A stretch of DNA of 64,000 nucleotides, taken from the NCBI GenBank assembly GCA_025642075.2, contig JAODUO010000537.1, positions 385,001-449,000 of the forward strand. The letters run 5' to 3'. The translations under genes were made by a program, and so were the position numbers. Below, in pieces: positions 43,725 through 56,148 of this stretch. Source of the DNA: Ridgeia piscesae. Its lineage: Eukaryota > Annelida > Polychaeta > Sabellida > Siboglinidae. The notes below the pieces were generated by a model. The model was given only the letters and a program-made list of their open reading frames with translations, did no database searches and was not told the DNA's origin. Each line of letters begins with the position of its first letter. Position 1 is the stretch's first letter.

Positions 43725-46700
43725 ATGGCACTTTTTGCAGACATGCTGCGCTTGATAACAGCAGCAATAGTATCACTGTTCTTATTGTCTGGTATGTATA
43801 AATTGGAATGTTGGGTCTTGTGTAACTTCCTCGTTGCGTTTGATTTCGAAATGACATCACGATGGTGATCATCGTTGACAGTGACAGTACAGTATCACAA
43901 ATAATTCAATTAAATGCTTTATTCTAGACACAAATACACGTATTGATAGATATTTATCCAAACACCAATAAACAGCTACATTACATGGTATATGATTCAA
44001 AACTATAACTTTTTATCATAACTAATGATATTGTAACTGTAAGTGAATGAAGCATTCTAAAACTAGTCAAAATGAATCTAATAAAGCCAATACTAGGGAC
44101 CTGCAAAAAATAAATTTACCATGTTTATGATGGTGCGTGTCGATTGTATGTGTAATAGGTAACAAGATACCTTTTACAGAATTTAAATATCTTCATGCAG
44201 TCAAACATTATGGCAATATATTTTAACTTTCAGAAAATGATACAAAATTTGTGACCACTGCCTTGACAGCCTGCTGTGTAGCATACGTTCATACCGGGTC
44301 TGGATCACTCAACTGAAATGCAGTTGCAAACTGCTTTAACCTTATAGTTTATCAAATATGTTTGTATAAAAAAATGTTGACTTCAATATAGTGTGACATT
44401 GAGATGGATATGACTTTGAAATATAGCAATTTATATCCAATATTACCTATATTATTTGGTCAATTTTCTGTATTACTTGTCAGACTTTTAGCAATATTTT
44501 TCTATTCAACTGTCTTCAGGGCCCAGTAAATTGCTCTGCACCCACGATGGAAGCTAGTGTACTCTTAACATAATTTACTATTTTCTTGTGAGACTTTTCA
44601 ATAACGTATTTTATGTAAGTATTTATACAAGTTAACTGACTCAGCACAAATACCGTTTTGCGACAAGTTTCAATAACCTTTACATATGCTTTATTAGCAT
44701 TATTACATATAATACATATTTCTATAGCAGATCTGTTTGTCAACCTTGGCATGTCTCTTGGCGATGTTTCTGTGTAAATAAATAAAAAATGAGCTAGTCA
44801 GTATAAGCAGCATATAGATTAGCATAGGAAATCTCACTATGCCAATACTTAGTCATATGATGCTCAAATAAACATATACATTTGAAATATTAACCTCATT
44901 AGAAATATTATATATTTAGATATTTATTCACACCTAAATAGTTTTTTTGAAATATTATCATGTTGAAAGATGCAGTTAGATTAGATATTAGATTACTCCA
45001 AGATGGCCGTCACTGCGTCAGCGCAATCCTGAACAAATGGGCAGTAAATTCAAAACAACTTAGCGCACAATGCGCTACATGCGATTTGTATTACATTTTC
45101 AGGGTCTTATTAAATATTCATCAAGCTACTAGCCAAACTTCAAAAAACTTCATCAATGTGCTACGAAGATATAATTATCCGAACATATCTCATCAAAATA
45201 AAAGTTAAATAACTCACCTAAAATTTTACAATTCACACTCTGTCACCTTGGGTCTCAGAAAATGTGGTTTCACTGTCATACGATTAATATGAGGCTCTTG
45301 AAAGGAGTTTCCCTGGGCCTCCCCTCATGAGTAGAAAAGCCTAGTTGACACAAATTGCAACTAACCTACCGAGGCGCCCCTAGCGGATTTGCAGATCCCT
45401 ACCAATACTGTTTGCAGATGACCCTAGTTTGTTCCATGCTCACACAAATTTCCAAACTCTCGTTGAACTACAATAAATTTCAGTATGATTTAATACTAAA
45501 AACTTTCATTAAATAACATTTCATAATATTTACTCCAAAAGGGTAAAAATACAATACAGACAATGCTGAAATATCAATAAATGAAAACAAAATAGAACAA
45601 GTTAAGTTTACCAAATGTATAGGAGTATACATAGATGAACATTTGAGCTGGACAATCAATATTAATAATTTATTAAAACAGATTGCACAACAAGTAGAAA
45701 TGCTAAACAAATAAAGAAAAGGCCTCCCATTGTACACCATGAAGACTTACTATTCATAAATATATCTTATCTGCAAAACTGCATTCTGTTACGGTCAAAT
45801 ATATACACAAATCATTTAAAAAAATAAAGTTACTACAGAAGAGAGCAATAAGAATAATTACAAAATGCCACTATGCATCATACTCTATTTTAAACACTTT
45901 TTAAAGTATTTATAATTATATTTGTATTTGATGTTTAGGAATTAAAAGTATTTGTATTCACATACTTTCCTAAAGTATTTGACATGTTCAAATACTTTCA
46001 AATAGTGTTCAAAATACAATGTCAGTATCAACATTTCTGTTTCAAGATCGCATGTGTCAAACTGATTAACTTCACTGCAACTTTACCCAACAGTGCTAAT
46101 AACTGAAGAAGCCACTTAACAGCAGATGTCCCCCCCCCCAGTGGCCACAGGACCACAATTTTTGTTTGCTCAGTGCCAGGGGATGGATTAGCACCTGAGA
46201 GTGACCATAGGTCAATATTCCCTTTGTTCTTTAGTCAGGCTCCAAGCTGACACCAGGCAACTCTGGTTGTACTGTGGGCCGCATATTCATGGACGACAAC
46301 GTGTCTTTTTAATATGCGGCCCACAGTACAGTAAAAACCTCGTTCCGCCTATGCGGCTTGGTATTCTTCTTTTTCTCTGAATCTACATGTCTGTTGATTC
46401 TGCCGTCCGATAGTGTTGTAGGCAGGGGCGTCAATCCGATTTTAGCAAGGGGAGAGGGACTAATTACTTGTCTAATGGAATGTGTTCCTACTCTACTTAA
46501 GTCACACATTTCAATACGAATGGCTTACAGTGCTAATACATGCACATTAGATTAATATTCATCTAAAGGATAAACAAAGTGTAACAATAATCAATACAAT
46601 ACACATAAACCTTCAATATTAAATGAATTAAAACCAAACTATATTCTCTAGTGTAAACACCTCACCAGGGGGTAAATTGACCAGTTACCAAATCTTGTTT

Positions 46701-49700
46701 ACCAGAGAGGGCAACTCCAGCCTCCCACTGGTCAATTAATCACCCCATCAGTCTGGCTATGGTTCACCCCAGAAGGGAAGCCAAACCCTGTTTACTCCAG
46801 AGGGAGTGTTGCTCTTATGTAAATAGATTGACAGCGCATGCACTAGCCACTAGACTGACTCACTGTCATCTACACTCCCACCCAAATCACTATGTGATTT
46901 CTTCTAAGATTAAAGTCTCTCTCTATATGTACTCCCACCCGTAGGCAGAGTATGTTTACTGTGAATCGTTTTCATCTGTCACTCTATTTTCGATTAGGAG
47001 TGTCAGTTTGTGTATTGGCCTCTCAATATATGTGGCCTTCTTGCTTCGCTTTCCCTCCTTCGTGAGGCTTGAGTCAGCCACAAGCAGTTTCACTTTGCGC
47101 ACCAGACTGTCCTTGCTTGGCATTGTTTCGACCACCTTTGCTAGCGTCCAGTGACTCCGCACAAGATCCTCTTCCTTCAACAGCACCACATCTCCCACTT
47201 GCATGTTTCGCCGTTTCTTGTTCCACTTCTGTCTAACTTGGAGATTGGCCAGGTATTCCTTCTTCCACCTTGACCAGAACTGGTTCGCCAGATACTGTAC
47301 TCGTCTCCATCGCTTTCTGGCATAAACGTCTTCTTTCTGGAAGTTCCCTGGTGGTGGTACTATAATTCCCGATTTCATGGTGAGCAGGTGGTTAGGTGTT
47401 AGTGCTTCCGGTCCAAGGGGGTCATTTATGTTTTCAATTGCAAGTGGTCTGCTGTTCACAATCGCCATTGTTTCATAGAGGAAAGTCCTGAGAGAAGAGT
47501 TGTCCAATCTTGAGTTATTCTGACACAATATCGCTGTCAGAATGTTTCTGATTGTTCGTATCTGTCGCTCCCAAACTCCTCCCATGTGACTGGATGAGGG
47601 TACATTCGTCACAAAATCACATCCGTGTGCCTCAAGAAATTGCTGCACTCGTCTTTCGTTGATTTCTTTCAATGATGTTGCCAGTTCATGTTGTGCTCCC
47701 ATGAAACTCGTCCCTTGGTCAGAGCGTAGCTGTCTCACTGTGCCGCGCAAGGCAATGAAACATCGTAGAGCATTGATGAAGGCATCAGTCGTCATATCAT
47801 CAAGCATCTCAATGTGAACTGCTCGTGATGACATGCAGGTGAAGAGCAATCCATATCTCTTTATGTCCTTCCTTCCCTCCTTGATGATGAATGGGCCGAA
47901 ACAATCAAAGCCACAATATGTGAATGGCGGTGATGGCTCTAACCTTTCTTCCGGCAAGTCGGCCATCTTCTGAACTTGACTTCGACCACGAAGTTTCCTG
48001 CACTGCACACATTTGTAAATATGTGATGAGACTGCAGAAGTTATTCCTACGATCCAGTACCCTCTAGATCGCACTTCATTGATTGTCATGCCTCTTCCTT
48101 GGTGTGCCACTTTCTCATGACAATGCTTAATCACTAATGCTTTACTGACCCTTTCTTGGGAGAATCATTGGGTGTTTGACTTCATAGTGAAGAGACACCG
48201 ACCTTCGGAGGCGTCCTCCAACTCTCAGTATTCCATTATTGTCCAGGAATGGATCCAGCTTGTAGATCTGACTCCGTTCTCTCATCGTCTCGTCATTTGG
48301 GCCACTCTTGAGTAGACTGATCTCTTCTGCGAATGCATCATACTGCACCATCTTTATAATCGTCTGTCGAGCCCTCTCTTTATCACCCTCCGAAGTACAT
48401 CGTTTTGCGTCCTCCTTCCTGTTGTCATTTCTTCTTGACATGAATCGTTGCAGTACAGCTATTCCTTTGACAGCTCTTGACAAGTCAGAGAAATGCTCTA
48501 GGCGATTGAGCATTGACACTTCTTGAGTCCCAGCCATGAGAACATACGCTTGTTTCACTTCTGGGTCACTTGGAAGTAGTTCCCCGTGGTTTGTTTCTTC
48601 CTTGGGAAGTTCTCATTCCCACAAGAAGGATGGTCCTGAGAACCAACTGGAAGAAATCAATTCCGTTGCGTTCAGCCCACGTGATGCGCAGTCTGCAGGG
48701 TTCTTCTCGGTGGCGACGTAGTGCCACTGGTACGGTTCGGTAGCTTCTTTAATTCTCTGAATCCGATTTGCCACGTAGACATGAAAACGTTTTGCATCAT
48801 TTCCTATGTATCCCAGGACGACTTTCGAGTCTGTCCAGAAATACTCGGAGACGTTTTCATAATCTAGCTCCTGATGGAGTAAGTTGCTTACTTTCACAGA
48901 GACCATAGCAGCTTGTAGTTCCAATCTTGGCACTGTGATTACTCGCAGTGGTGTCACTCTTGCCTTTCCCATGACAAGAGAGCAATGTGTATTGTTTTCG
49001 TCATCAATGAGTCTCATGTACGAACACTGACCATAGCCAGTCGTACTTGCATCGGAGAAGTGATGTAATTCGCGCTTCTTCACTCTCCCAAACTTCTCTG
49101 GCTGGAAGCATCTTGGGATCTTGACGTTGACCAACTCCGGTAGATCATCTCTCCAGCGCTCCCATCTTGGCCGCAGTTCCTCTGATAATGGCTCATCCCA
49201 GCTCGCACCATTCCTGCACATCTCTTGCAAGATCTGCCAAACCCTGTTTACTGCAGAGGGAGTGTTGCCCTTATGTAAATAGATTGACAGCGCATGCACT
49301 AGCCACTAGACTGACTCACTGTCATCTACACTGGTCCTCAGGCTGCCTTTCAAGTTGAGCTGTCACACTTCCTCACAAGATCCTAGCAGTCATTAGCATT
49401 GTCTTTTCTCTCTGAGGACAACATAGGCATTTTATTATGGTCCTTGTGGCTTCATTTAACAAACAACAGAAGCAATAACAAGACCCCTGGGTGTATATAG
49501 CATTGGTTTGTCTGTCATTGTATGAGCAAAACACCAATTATGCACATAAACTAGATGTCTCTGTCTATGATTTGCTTTTGTTTTACATATATAGTAATAC
49601 ATCCTGAAAATGAAAAGTATTAAAAAAAGTACTTGAAATACTTTCCAATTTATTTGTATTTAAATACTTTTGTATTTAAAAGTATTTGTAATTGTATTTG

Positions 49701-52700
49701 AATCCATCCAGAGTATTTGTATTTAAATACCTTTCAATGTATTTGAACCCGTGTCGTGTGTCTGTGAGCAGGGTGTCACGGCTCGCCCAATGAGTACAGA
49801 CAAGAGTGTGGGGTGTGGGACAATGTAACACACATGCTGGAGAGGGAGCCCAAGATGGAACTGGTTTGTCATAAAAACGCACAGTGCACCGGTTTTGATT
49901 GCGCAGGGAATTATACATACCAGGTAATAATTTACGTCGTTCTACAGTGTAATTTAAAGTAGGAAGTTTATGTTACCCTATATAATAATATATATTATAT
50001 GCTTTAAAATAAAATAACATAGAGGAACTTAGAGATTAGAGGAAGCTCATATCTACCAGTACATTTTCGTTCCAACACAAACATTTGACCATGCATGCGT
50101 AAAGACCTACATGGTACCCACACACATGTTGTAGGGACTCATGACGATATATCAAAGGTTTGTCTTTGAGACATGTTTTGGCATCACCGTTCATCCCTGC
50201 AACAAACCCGTCGACATGGAGGTCTATGTGGAGCGGCCTGGCAACCCAACTCACTTCCGTCACACTTTTGTCAGCGATGAGAAGAAACAGGTGACAGGTA
50301 GTGTGCAGCTCCATTATACAATTCAATATATTACTCTCCCATGATAGACACGAACCATGGCATCGATCTCCTTTCATTCGGTGCGCTGACAAAGGATTTG
50401 TGTAGTGCCAGGGAAATGTAGTTAGGTTATCTATTAATGATACATCACACAATGTTTGTGAAATGAACATTGCTAATGTTACAGTCATCTTACAGAAGTA
50501 TTTATATTTTAGCTGTTTTCATTAACATTGTTATGAACATCATAATTTAATTATTAAATAAAATGTTCCACAGTAACCAAAATATGGAGCAGTACTATAG
50601 TCGATATAGTTTTAGCCTACTATTATTAAAATACCTACAGTTCTGGGTAATAATAAGTTCCTGTATAGCTGGTAATAAAGATGTACCCCAATCTAACCAG
50701 TGAATCTTATTCTTACAGGAGCCACGTTTAGCATAGTTCCTCATGGCCAAGCTGATGCATTTATTGATGTTCACATGAAACATATCACTGTCATGGACAA
50801 CCATATCTCAGGATAGGGGTGAGTTTTGACAGTATGTTAATAAAATGAACACATCTGCCATGCTGGTGTGACTGACAAGTCATACCACAGATCAGACGCC
50901 AGTGTATTCACATGTACGTGTATTGAATTGTGGTAAAATAAAAGTTTAAGTAAATTAAACAATTGAAATACAAAATAAATTAATTCACTAATATCTTATG
51001 ATGGACAGGAATATTTGGTAAAATAATTCTGATGAATTCTAGCAATCAAACCTCATCAGTGTTTAAATTAATCATCTGAGTTAACTTAAGAAACATTGCG
51101 ATCTTCCAGCTCCAAACATGTGATAAATAGCCAACTATGGGCAGGTTGTCAGAACAGTGTCAATGACATGCAGTAGAGGTGTTATGTATACAAGATGGTG
51201 GGTGGCACAGCACTACACTAAGTTTGACAAACAAACTGCAGGCATGCCTTCGTGAAACTAAAATATCTGAATACAGGGGTAATCTTGCATAGTGGACACT
51301 GGACACTACATGTGGCTTCGGTGCAATACAAAACTTTATTCAAGTTTTCAAATTACATCTATTCTGGAAGTTACGATATGCATGGAATAGACAATATTTT
51401 TAGTGCTTAGTAAAGAAGTAGATAACTACTAATACGTCTGGTTTTGAGAACTGTTTGCTGCATACGGGAATTAAAATAAATCATGCAGTAAAGTGAACTA
51501 GTGGAAGTGTTTTGCAGTACAATAAGTAGAATTTGATAGTGTACTTGGGCTGTAATTATACATGCTATTATTTCAAGTTATGTTTGCTGTTTTGAGTCTA
51601 GATAATTAAATTATAGGGGCTGGCAGAATATTGATATCCATAAAATTACCATTTTGTGAGTGTCTATCCTAATGGCAGAAACCAGGGGGAAATATATTTA
51701 TGCCACATGCACAGAAAGTATCTCATCCAAACGTTTCTGAGACGGCTGAAGCATGCTAACGTTAAACATTGTGTCCAATCTACAGTATCATTCAGTTTGG
51801 TCATTCGTGCACAGATCTTGCTTTGTCCTGATCACAACTGTGCTGCGGTGCATTGAGTTATTTAGGTAGTGGTGAGAAACTGTATTGTGTATGGATGTGC
51901 CATGCATATGTTAGGCTGTGTTTGGGTGTGTGAATAAAGACCAAGAAACAGTATGAGTCAGAGTTGTAGAGTTTATTGTAGAGCTGTTTCTCTCAGTTGG
52001 GCAGTCATTAATATCTATTTACTGGTTGCAGTGACTAACTCATTTGTACCATAGCTTTTACCACTCGTATTTTGGGCAGACAAAGTTTGTTATGGATGGG
52101 TAAAAATTAGAGTGAATGGGTGGGTAGTGGACAGGTGGAAAGTTGGGGAGAAAATAATACAGGTAAAACATTATATTCACTCCCCACATGTCTAGACTGG
52201 ATTGTGTGTATCCAGGCACAAACACATGTACCTTAAGTGACATTTTGGACTGATAAAAAATGTACCCTGCATAAAGGCCTGCGTTGTGCATTAGCACATA
52301 AATCATGTTGATCACCACGTCACATATTAAGGAAACCGAAAGTGATAAAGGGAAAATCTCAAAATCAGAAATCATTGAAAAACAAACTGCAAATGATATG
52401 TCTGAAAAGTATAACATTTTAAGAAGCAATGTCTGCTGGGTTGTAGGGCATTTCTGTATCCCAGCAAACAGTAAAGTTGTTCTATTGAGTTGTACTGTTA
52501 ACAGTGGGCCAGTGGTCTCCTACCAACACCACCAGTGATCGTGGCTATTATAGGAGCCGCCCTGGGTGTTTCCCTCTCGTTGTAACTTGATGTCGTTCCT
52601 GTTGTCTGTTGCTAGATGAGATTAAAGATTCGTCTCACCCTGGGTGGTACTCATTTCGAGACGTGGCCAGAGCCATTAGCCGTGCAGCTGATGCGCGAAA

Positions 52701-55688
52701 CTGAGATACCTGTGCCACCATGTGACAAGTCGGTCAAGACGCCACCACACACATTTGGCTCCTGCAAAGTTATTGCCAGGGGTGCGATTCAGGAGGATAC
52801 TCATGAGATATCGGAAAAAGGTTAGTTCATATCTTTTGTGGCTAATTTATGCATATTTTTCATTTGCCACAAACTCTTGGTGGCCTTGTGGTTTAGCAAC
52901 TAAAATCAGTTGATCATATTATAATGTTAATGCTAAGCGATCTGTACCTCAGATAACTTTCATGGATTAACTTATAACCCTTTGAAAGAAAAGTGAAACT
53001 TTTATTTTTCCCAAATTCGCCAAATTCTTAACATACTTTATTGGTCATACCGTTAAGAAACTTATATTTTGCATAAATGAGTAGAAATGATACTCAGAAG
53101 TGCATCAATTCAAAAAGAGTTGCCATTTTAAAATTGAGAAGCAGTATTAATGTTGTCAACAGGATGAATGGTGATATTCACAGGACTTTTGTCCCTTAGA
53201 TGAAGTTCTGCTGTTGCAGCTAAGTGTAGATCTACCTAGTGTACTCACCACAAACAATGGTCTCTTCTTTGAGAAATTTAATAAACTATCTTGTATCTTG
53301 TATCATGTTTATGTAGCCTAGGCAGCATTGTTATATTTTATTAAATACATATGCTCAAATCATTATTATAAAGTTGTTCACTTTTTATTACAAATAAGTG
53401 CTTGGAAATTACTGCTCTTTTTTCTACACAATAAAATTATGTGACCCAATTTGTTGCGTTTAATACATATTAGAAAAGTATGAATTTATAATTATGTAAT
53501 TTTATATGAATGGTTTTCACGGCAGTGGCATTGGCATGGTCTTAGCGAAAGTCCCTCTGATCAATACAATAACAGTCATTTAGGGCTTACTTTCAGTAGA
53601 AGCATATATCATATGCTATAATATGTTATTATTATGTGTTTGTTAACAAATATTTACAGATGTGTGTATGTACGTGTGTGAGTGTGTGAGTGCGTGTCTG
53701 TGTCTGTGCGTGTGGGTGTGTGTGTATTCTATATTATTAATTCCATTTTCTCTTAATTTTATCTAAGTGTATGAATCGAACAAATGAACCCAACTCATCC
53801 TTACAGTCTCAGTGCTACTATGGTTAACAACATGCCTTCAGGGTTAGGCAAGACGTGCATGACCAACAAGATGTACTCATGCGCGTCCGGAGAGATGTGT
53901 TTCGGACATGACGGTACTAGCCATGGTCACTGTGTGTGCTTCATTGGTTACGCCCGTCACAACAACTCTGGTCCTTGCAAGCCAATAGCACCAACTGCGA
54001 TACCGGTCCTTATACATGGTAAGTCTTGGTAGGTTTTTCTTGTAGAATCACAGAAAGGCACACATTATGGAGTTTTCTTTGAAATTGTTTTTTTCAGCAT
54101 GCATGCATATTAACATAGGTGGGTGCATGACGGCATGTTTATTCTGTGATCGATTGATGAAAGGTTATAATCTACAAAGACTAAATTGGTTAAAATTATA
54201 ATTGTAAATGAACAAAGGTATAACGTGTGTACTGATGGACAGGGCTTAAACAGACACCTGAGAGTGTGATTAAAGTGCAGATGTTAGTCACACTATATGA
54301 GGTTCTGTTTCTACAAGAAGTGGGCCTATACTGTTGTACAGACAGGACACATATGTGATGCACTCTGGATGATCTGAACATGAATATGAACCCTCGGCAG
54401 TACTTCTACTTATTGGAAGGTCCACTTATCAGAAGATATGACTGACCACGGTGTAGGCTCTGGACTAGGAGAAAATTGACTCAAGTTAAAATTGACCTAC
54501 ATGAGTTTTGGTTATCAGACTGTGTATAGATGATGCAAAATAATGTTATCTTTGACTGAGCAAACAATGTTCAGGGATGCTTTTAAGAATTGTAAAGTAA
54601 CATTCTGTGGCTAGGGTGGACTGGATATATTGTAGTTTGCAATGTGCCAGTTTGTGGTTCTTTATTCCTACTGCATCACAACTGTACGTAACCATTTACC
54701 CACATAGAAATATGTGTACTTTTCCTGTGTACAGTTTTGTTAGTGCTGTTGATGAAGTCTCCGTGTTCAGTTTAAACATAATTGAGGTGTGCTGTGGACA
54801 CGACCATTTTGTAATGACTGTCTGATGTGTGTGTTGAAGGACACAGTGCCAAAGAACCGAAAAAAGCTGCCTCAAAAGGTAATTATTTCTTATACATGTT
54901 ATTGGTTCAGCAAGAAAATTTTCCCGTTGTAAATAATCTAAACATGTGTGAGATGTACATAAATATTACATAGCCATTGGATCGTATATTGATTTATTTT
55001 CCTCCTAATGTTTTTTTTATACTAATTAAAGCAATTTCACTGACATGGAGTACCTTGTAGGTACTCCATTTGTTAAATTCAGCATCTTACTTGAGATCCA
55101 ACTGTGTGTTGTGTACTAATGCATAAATGAATATAAAAAAACACAAACACAATAGGGCCTACCTTATGTAGTCTCATTTAAATTACAGCATATACGACTT
55201 CATCCAATGTCATTGTAATTGTATCCTCGAAACCGACTTTAATTTCCTGTTGACGGCTGTCACCAGATTGTACATACCACATGGTTACCTAGAATGACTT
55301 GTCTTTCATGACACTGTCACAACAATTATGACACTTCCGTGGCAGTATTGCAACAATAATATGTACGTTGCAATAGTAAAGCTATCCACAGCAGTCTTAA
55401 ATATAACCAGTTAACAAGTATTATCATAACAATTACACCCACGGCCTAAATGGTTTTTCCACATGCACAAACACGTTTTGATTTAAAATTTGCTTTATTT
55501 GTAGTTCATAATATGTATTGTAATATATGCCTATAACTATGTATCAATATGTTCGTCGTTGTGTACACGATTGTACATAATAAATCATATAAATTTAATT
55601 TTTGTTTGTAATGGGTGGTCCTGTGGTAGCGGTATTTGATATCGTACGTAGCGGGAGTCTCCCCGACCTTACCAAATACGTTTTTCAC

Positions 55689-55747
<59 letters not shown>

Positions 55748-55858
55748 ATATGTATATATGTATATATGTATATATGTATATATGTATATATGTATATAAT
55801 ATAATATAATATAATATAATATAATATAATATAATATAATATAATATAATATAATATA

Positions 55859-55917
<59 letters not shown>

Positions 55918-56148
55918 CAGCTATAGGTCAAATCAGTTGGTTCTGAGTAGTCAGTCGTGGTGTGTTGTCTGTCGCCAGAGCTCGTCATTGTGCTGTGTAG
56001 CTGTGTGGCCGGCATCGCCGTCATTGGCATCGTCGTTCTCCTCGTCATCCTGCGACTACGTAAGCAGCGGGCTCGCTACGCCCAGCACGAGCAGCTGCTC
56101 AACAACGACGACGACGACGACGTTGAGCCTCTCGACATGACAACGTAA
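43725..56148 (+). CDS. Putative type I membrane protein, Cys-rich ectodomain (family not recognised)
   Basis: Exon 1 (43725-43791) encodes a signal peptide ([20 protein letters not shown]). Exon 2 (49772-49923) starts [18 protein letters not shown] and has six Cys and N-glycosylation sites NVT and NYT. Exon 3 (50135-50297) and exon 4 (50719 onward) are in phase, with [15 protein letters not shown] and [17 protein letters not shown]. Exon 4 meets TAG (50814-50816) just before its donor. Exon 5 candidate 52616-52820 is open but does not join exon 6 in phase. Exon 6 (53807-54018) is EGF/EB-like ([24 protein letters not shown]). Exons 7 (54840-54878) and 8 (55979-56148) are in phase, giving a TM helix ([20 protein letters not shown]) and an acidic tail [15 protein letters not shown]. 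The two ends of the model are solid and the middle is unresolved. A missed exon, a sequence error or a short secreted isoform could explain it. Confidence 0.6.
45535..45870 (+). mobile_element. Degenerate LINE reverse-transcriptase fragment
   Basis: Frame-broken translation [20 protein letters not shown], then [18 protein letters not shown] pieces, typical of the region just after the RT palm in non-LTR elements. It lies in intron 1 of the membrane-protein gene and ends at the hAT-type array. Confidence 0.7.
45890..46267 (-). mobile_element. hAT-type element 2, left part (split by the BEL insertion)
   Basis: Starts with arrays of AAAGTATTTGTATTTGA-like units (45900-46020), followed by core sequence matching element 1 inverted. 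For example AGCACTGTTGGGT at 37384 corresponds to 46085-46097, and ACTAAAGAACAAA near 37290 to about 46222. The right part resumes at 49331. Confidence 0.75.
46268..46874 (-). repeat. 3' LTR of the BEL/Pao element
   Basis: About 607 bp with TG..CA ends. Its last 63 bp form a hairpin with perfect 20-bp arms (46268-46287 and 46311-46330). Confidence 0.85.
46956..49234 (-). pseudogene. BEL/Pao pol remnant: RNase H and integrase
   Basis: From 49234 downward it reads [20 protein letters not shown], an RNase H-like domain with [17 protein letters not shown] and WTDSKVVL, then an integrase. The integrase has a zinc-finger region ([16 protein letters not shown]), catalytic D-D-E in [16 protein letters not shown] and GGVWERQIR, and a C-terminal domain ([26 protein letters not shown]) ending at 46956. 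One in-frame TGA (48610-48612) and one frameshift near 48140 break it. Few other lesions are visible, so the element is fairly young. RT and everything upstream are missing. Confidence 0.92.
49235..49330 (-). repeat. Truncated 5' LTR of the BEL/Pao element
   Basis: Matches 46779-46874 with only a few substitutions (CCAGAG/GCAGAG, CTCTTAT/CCCTTAT), then ends at the internal deletion junction. Confidence 0.85.
49331..49745 (-). mobile_element. hAT-type element 2, right part
   Basis: Continues the core of element 2 after the CTGGT duplication: CAACATAGGCAT at 49419-49430 equals the inverse of ATGCCTATGTTG at 37174, and ATGAGCAAAA near 49523 that of TTTTGCTCAT near 37031. It ends in arrays of TATTTGTATTTAAATAC. 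The array stops about 25 bp before the exon 2 acceptor of the membrane-protein gene. Confidence 0.75.
55690..55915. repeat. Compound microsatellite (TA)n-(GTATATAT)n-(ATAAT)n-(TA)n
   Basis: Four successive simple arrays in the last intron of the membrane-protein gene, ending about 60 bp before the terminal exon's acceptor. Confidence 0.95.

Larger units (their letters stand above)
46268..49330 (-). mobile_element. Internally deleted BEL/Pao LTR retrotransposon
   Basis: In element orientation it starts TGTAGATGACAG (49330) and ends GTACA (46268), flanked by the 5-bp duplication CTGGT (46263-46267 and 49331-49335). The 3' LTR is complete (46268-46874). The 5' LTR keeps only about its first 96 bp (49235-49330) and then jumps straight into RNase H coding sequence, so the rest of the 5' LTR, primer site, gag, protease and RT are deleted. 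A purine tract GGGTGGGAG abuts the 3' LTR. It is inserted in the hAT-type element and cannot move alone. Confidence 0.9.

Noticed and set aside
55920..55978. Alternative acceptor TTGCAG at 55915-55920 for the last exon
   Set aside because: Using it brings an in-frame TGA before the TM segment.
55506..56048. Minus-strand 180-aa ORF
   Set aside because: Mostly Tyr-Ile strings from the TA repeat, with antisense of the terminal exon.
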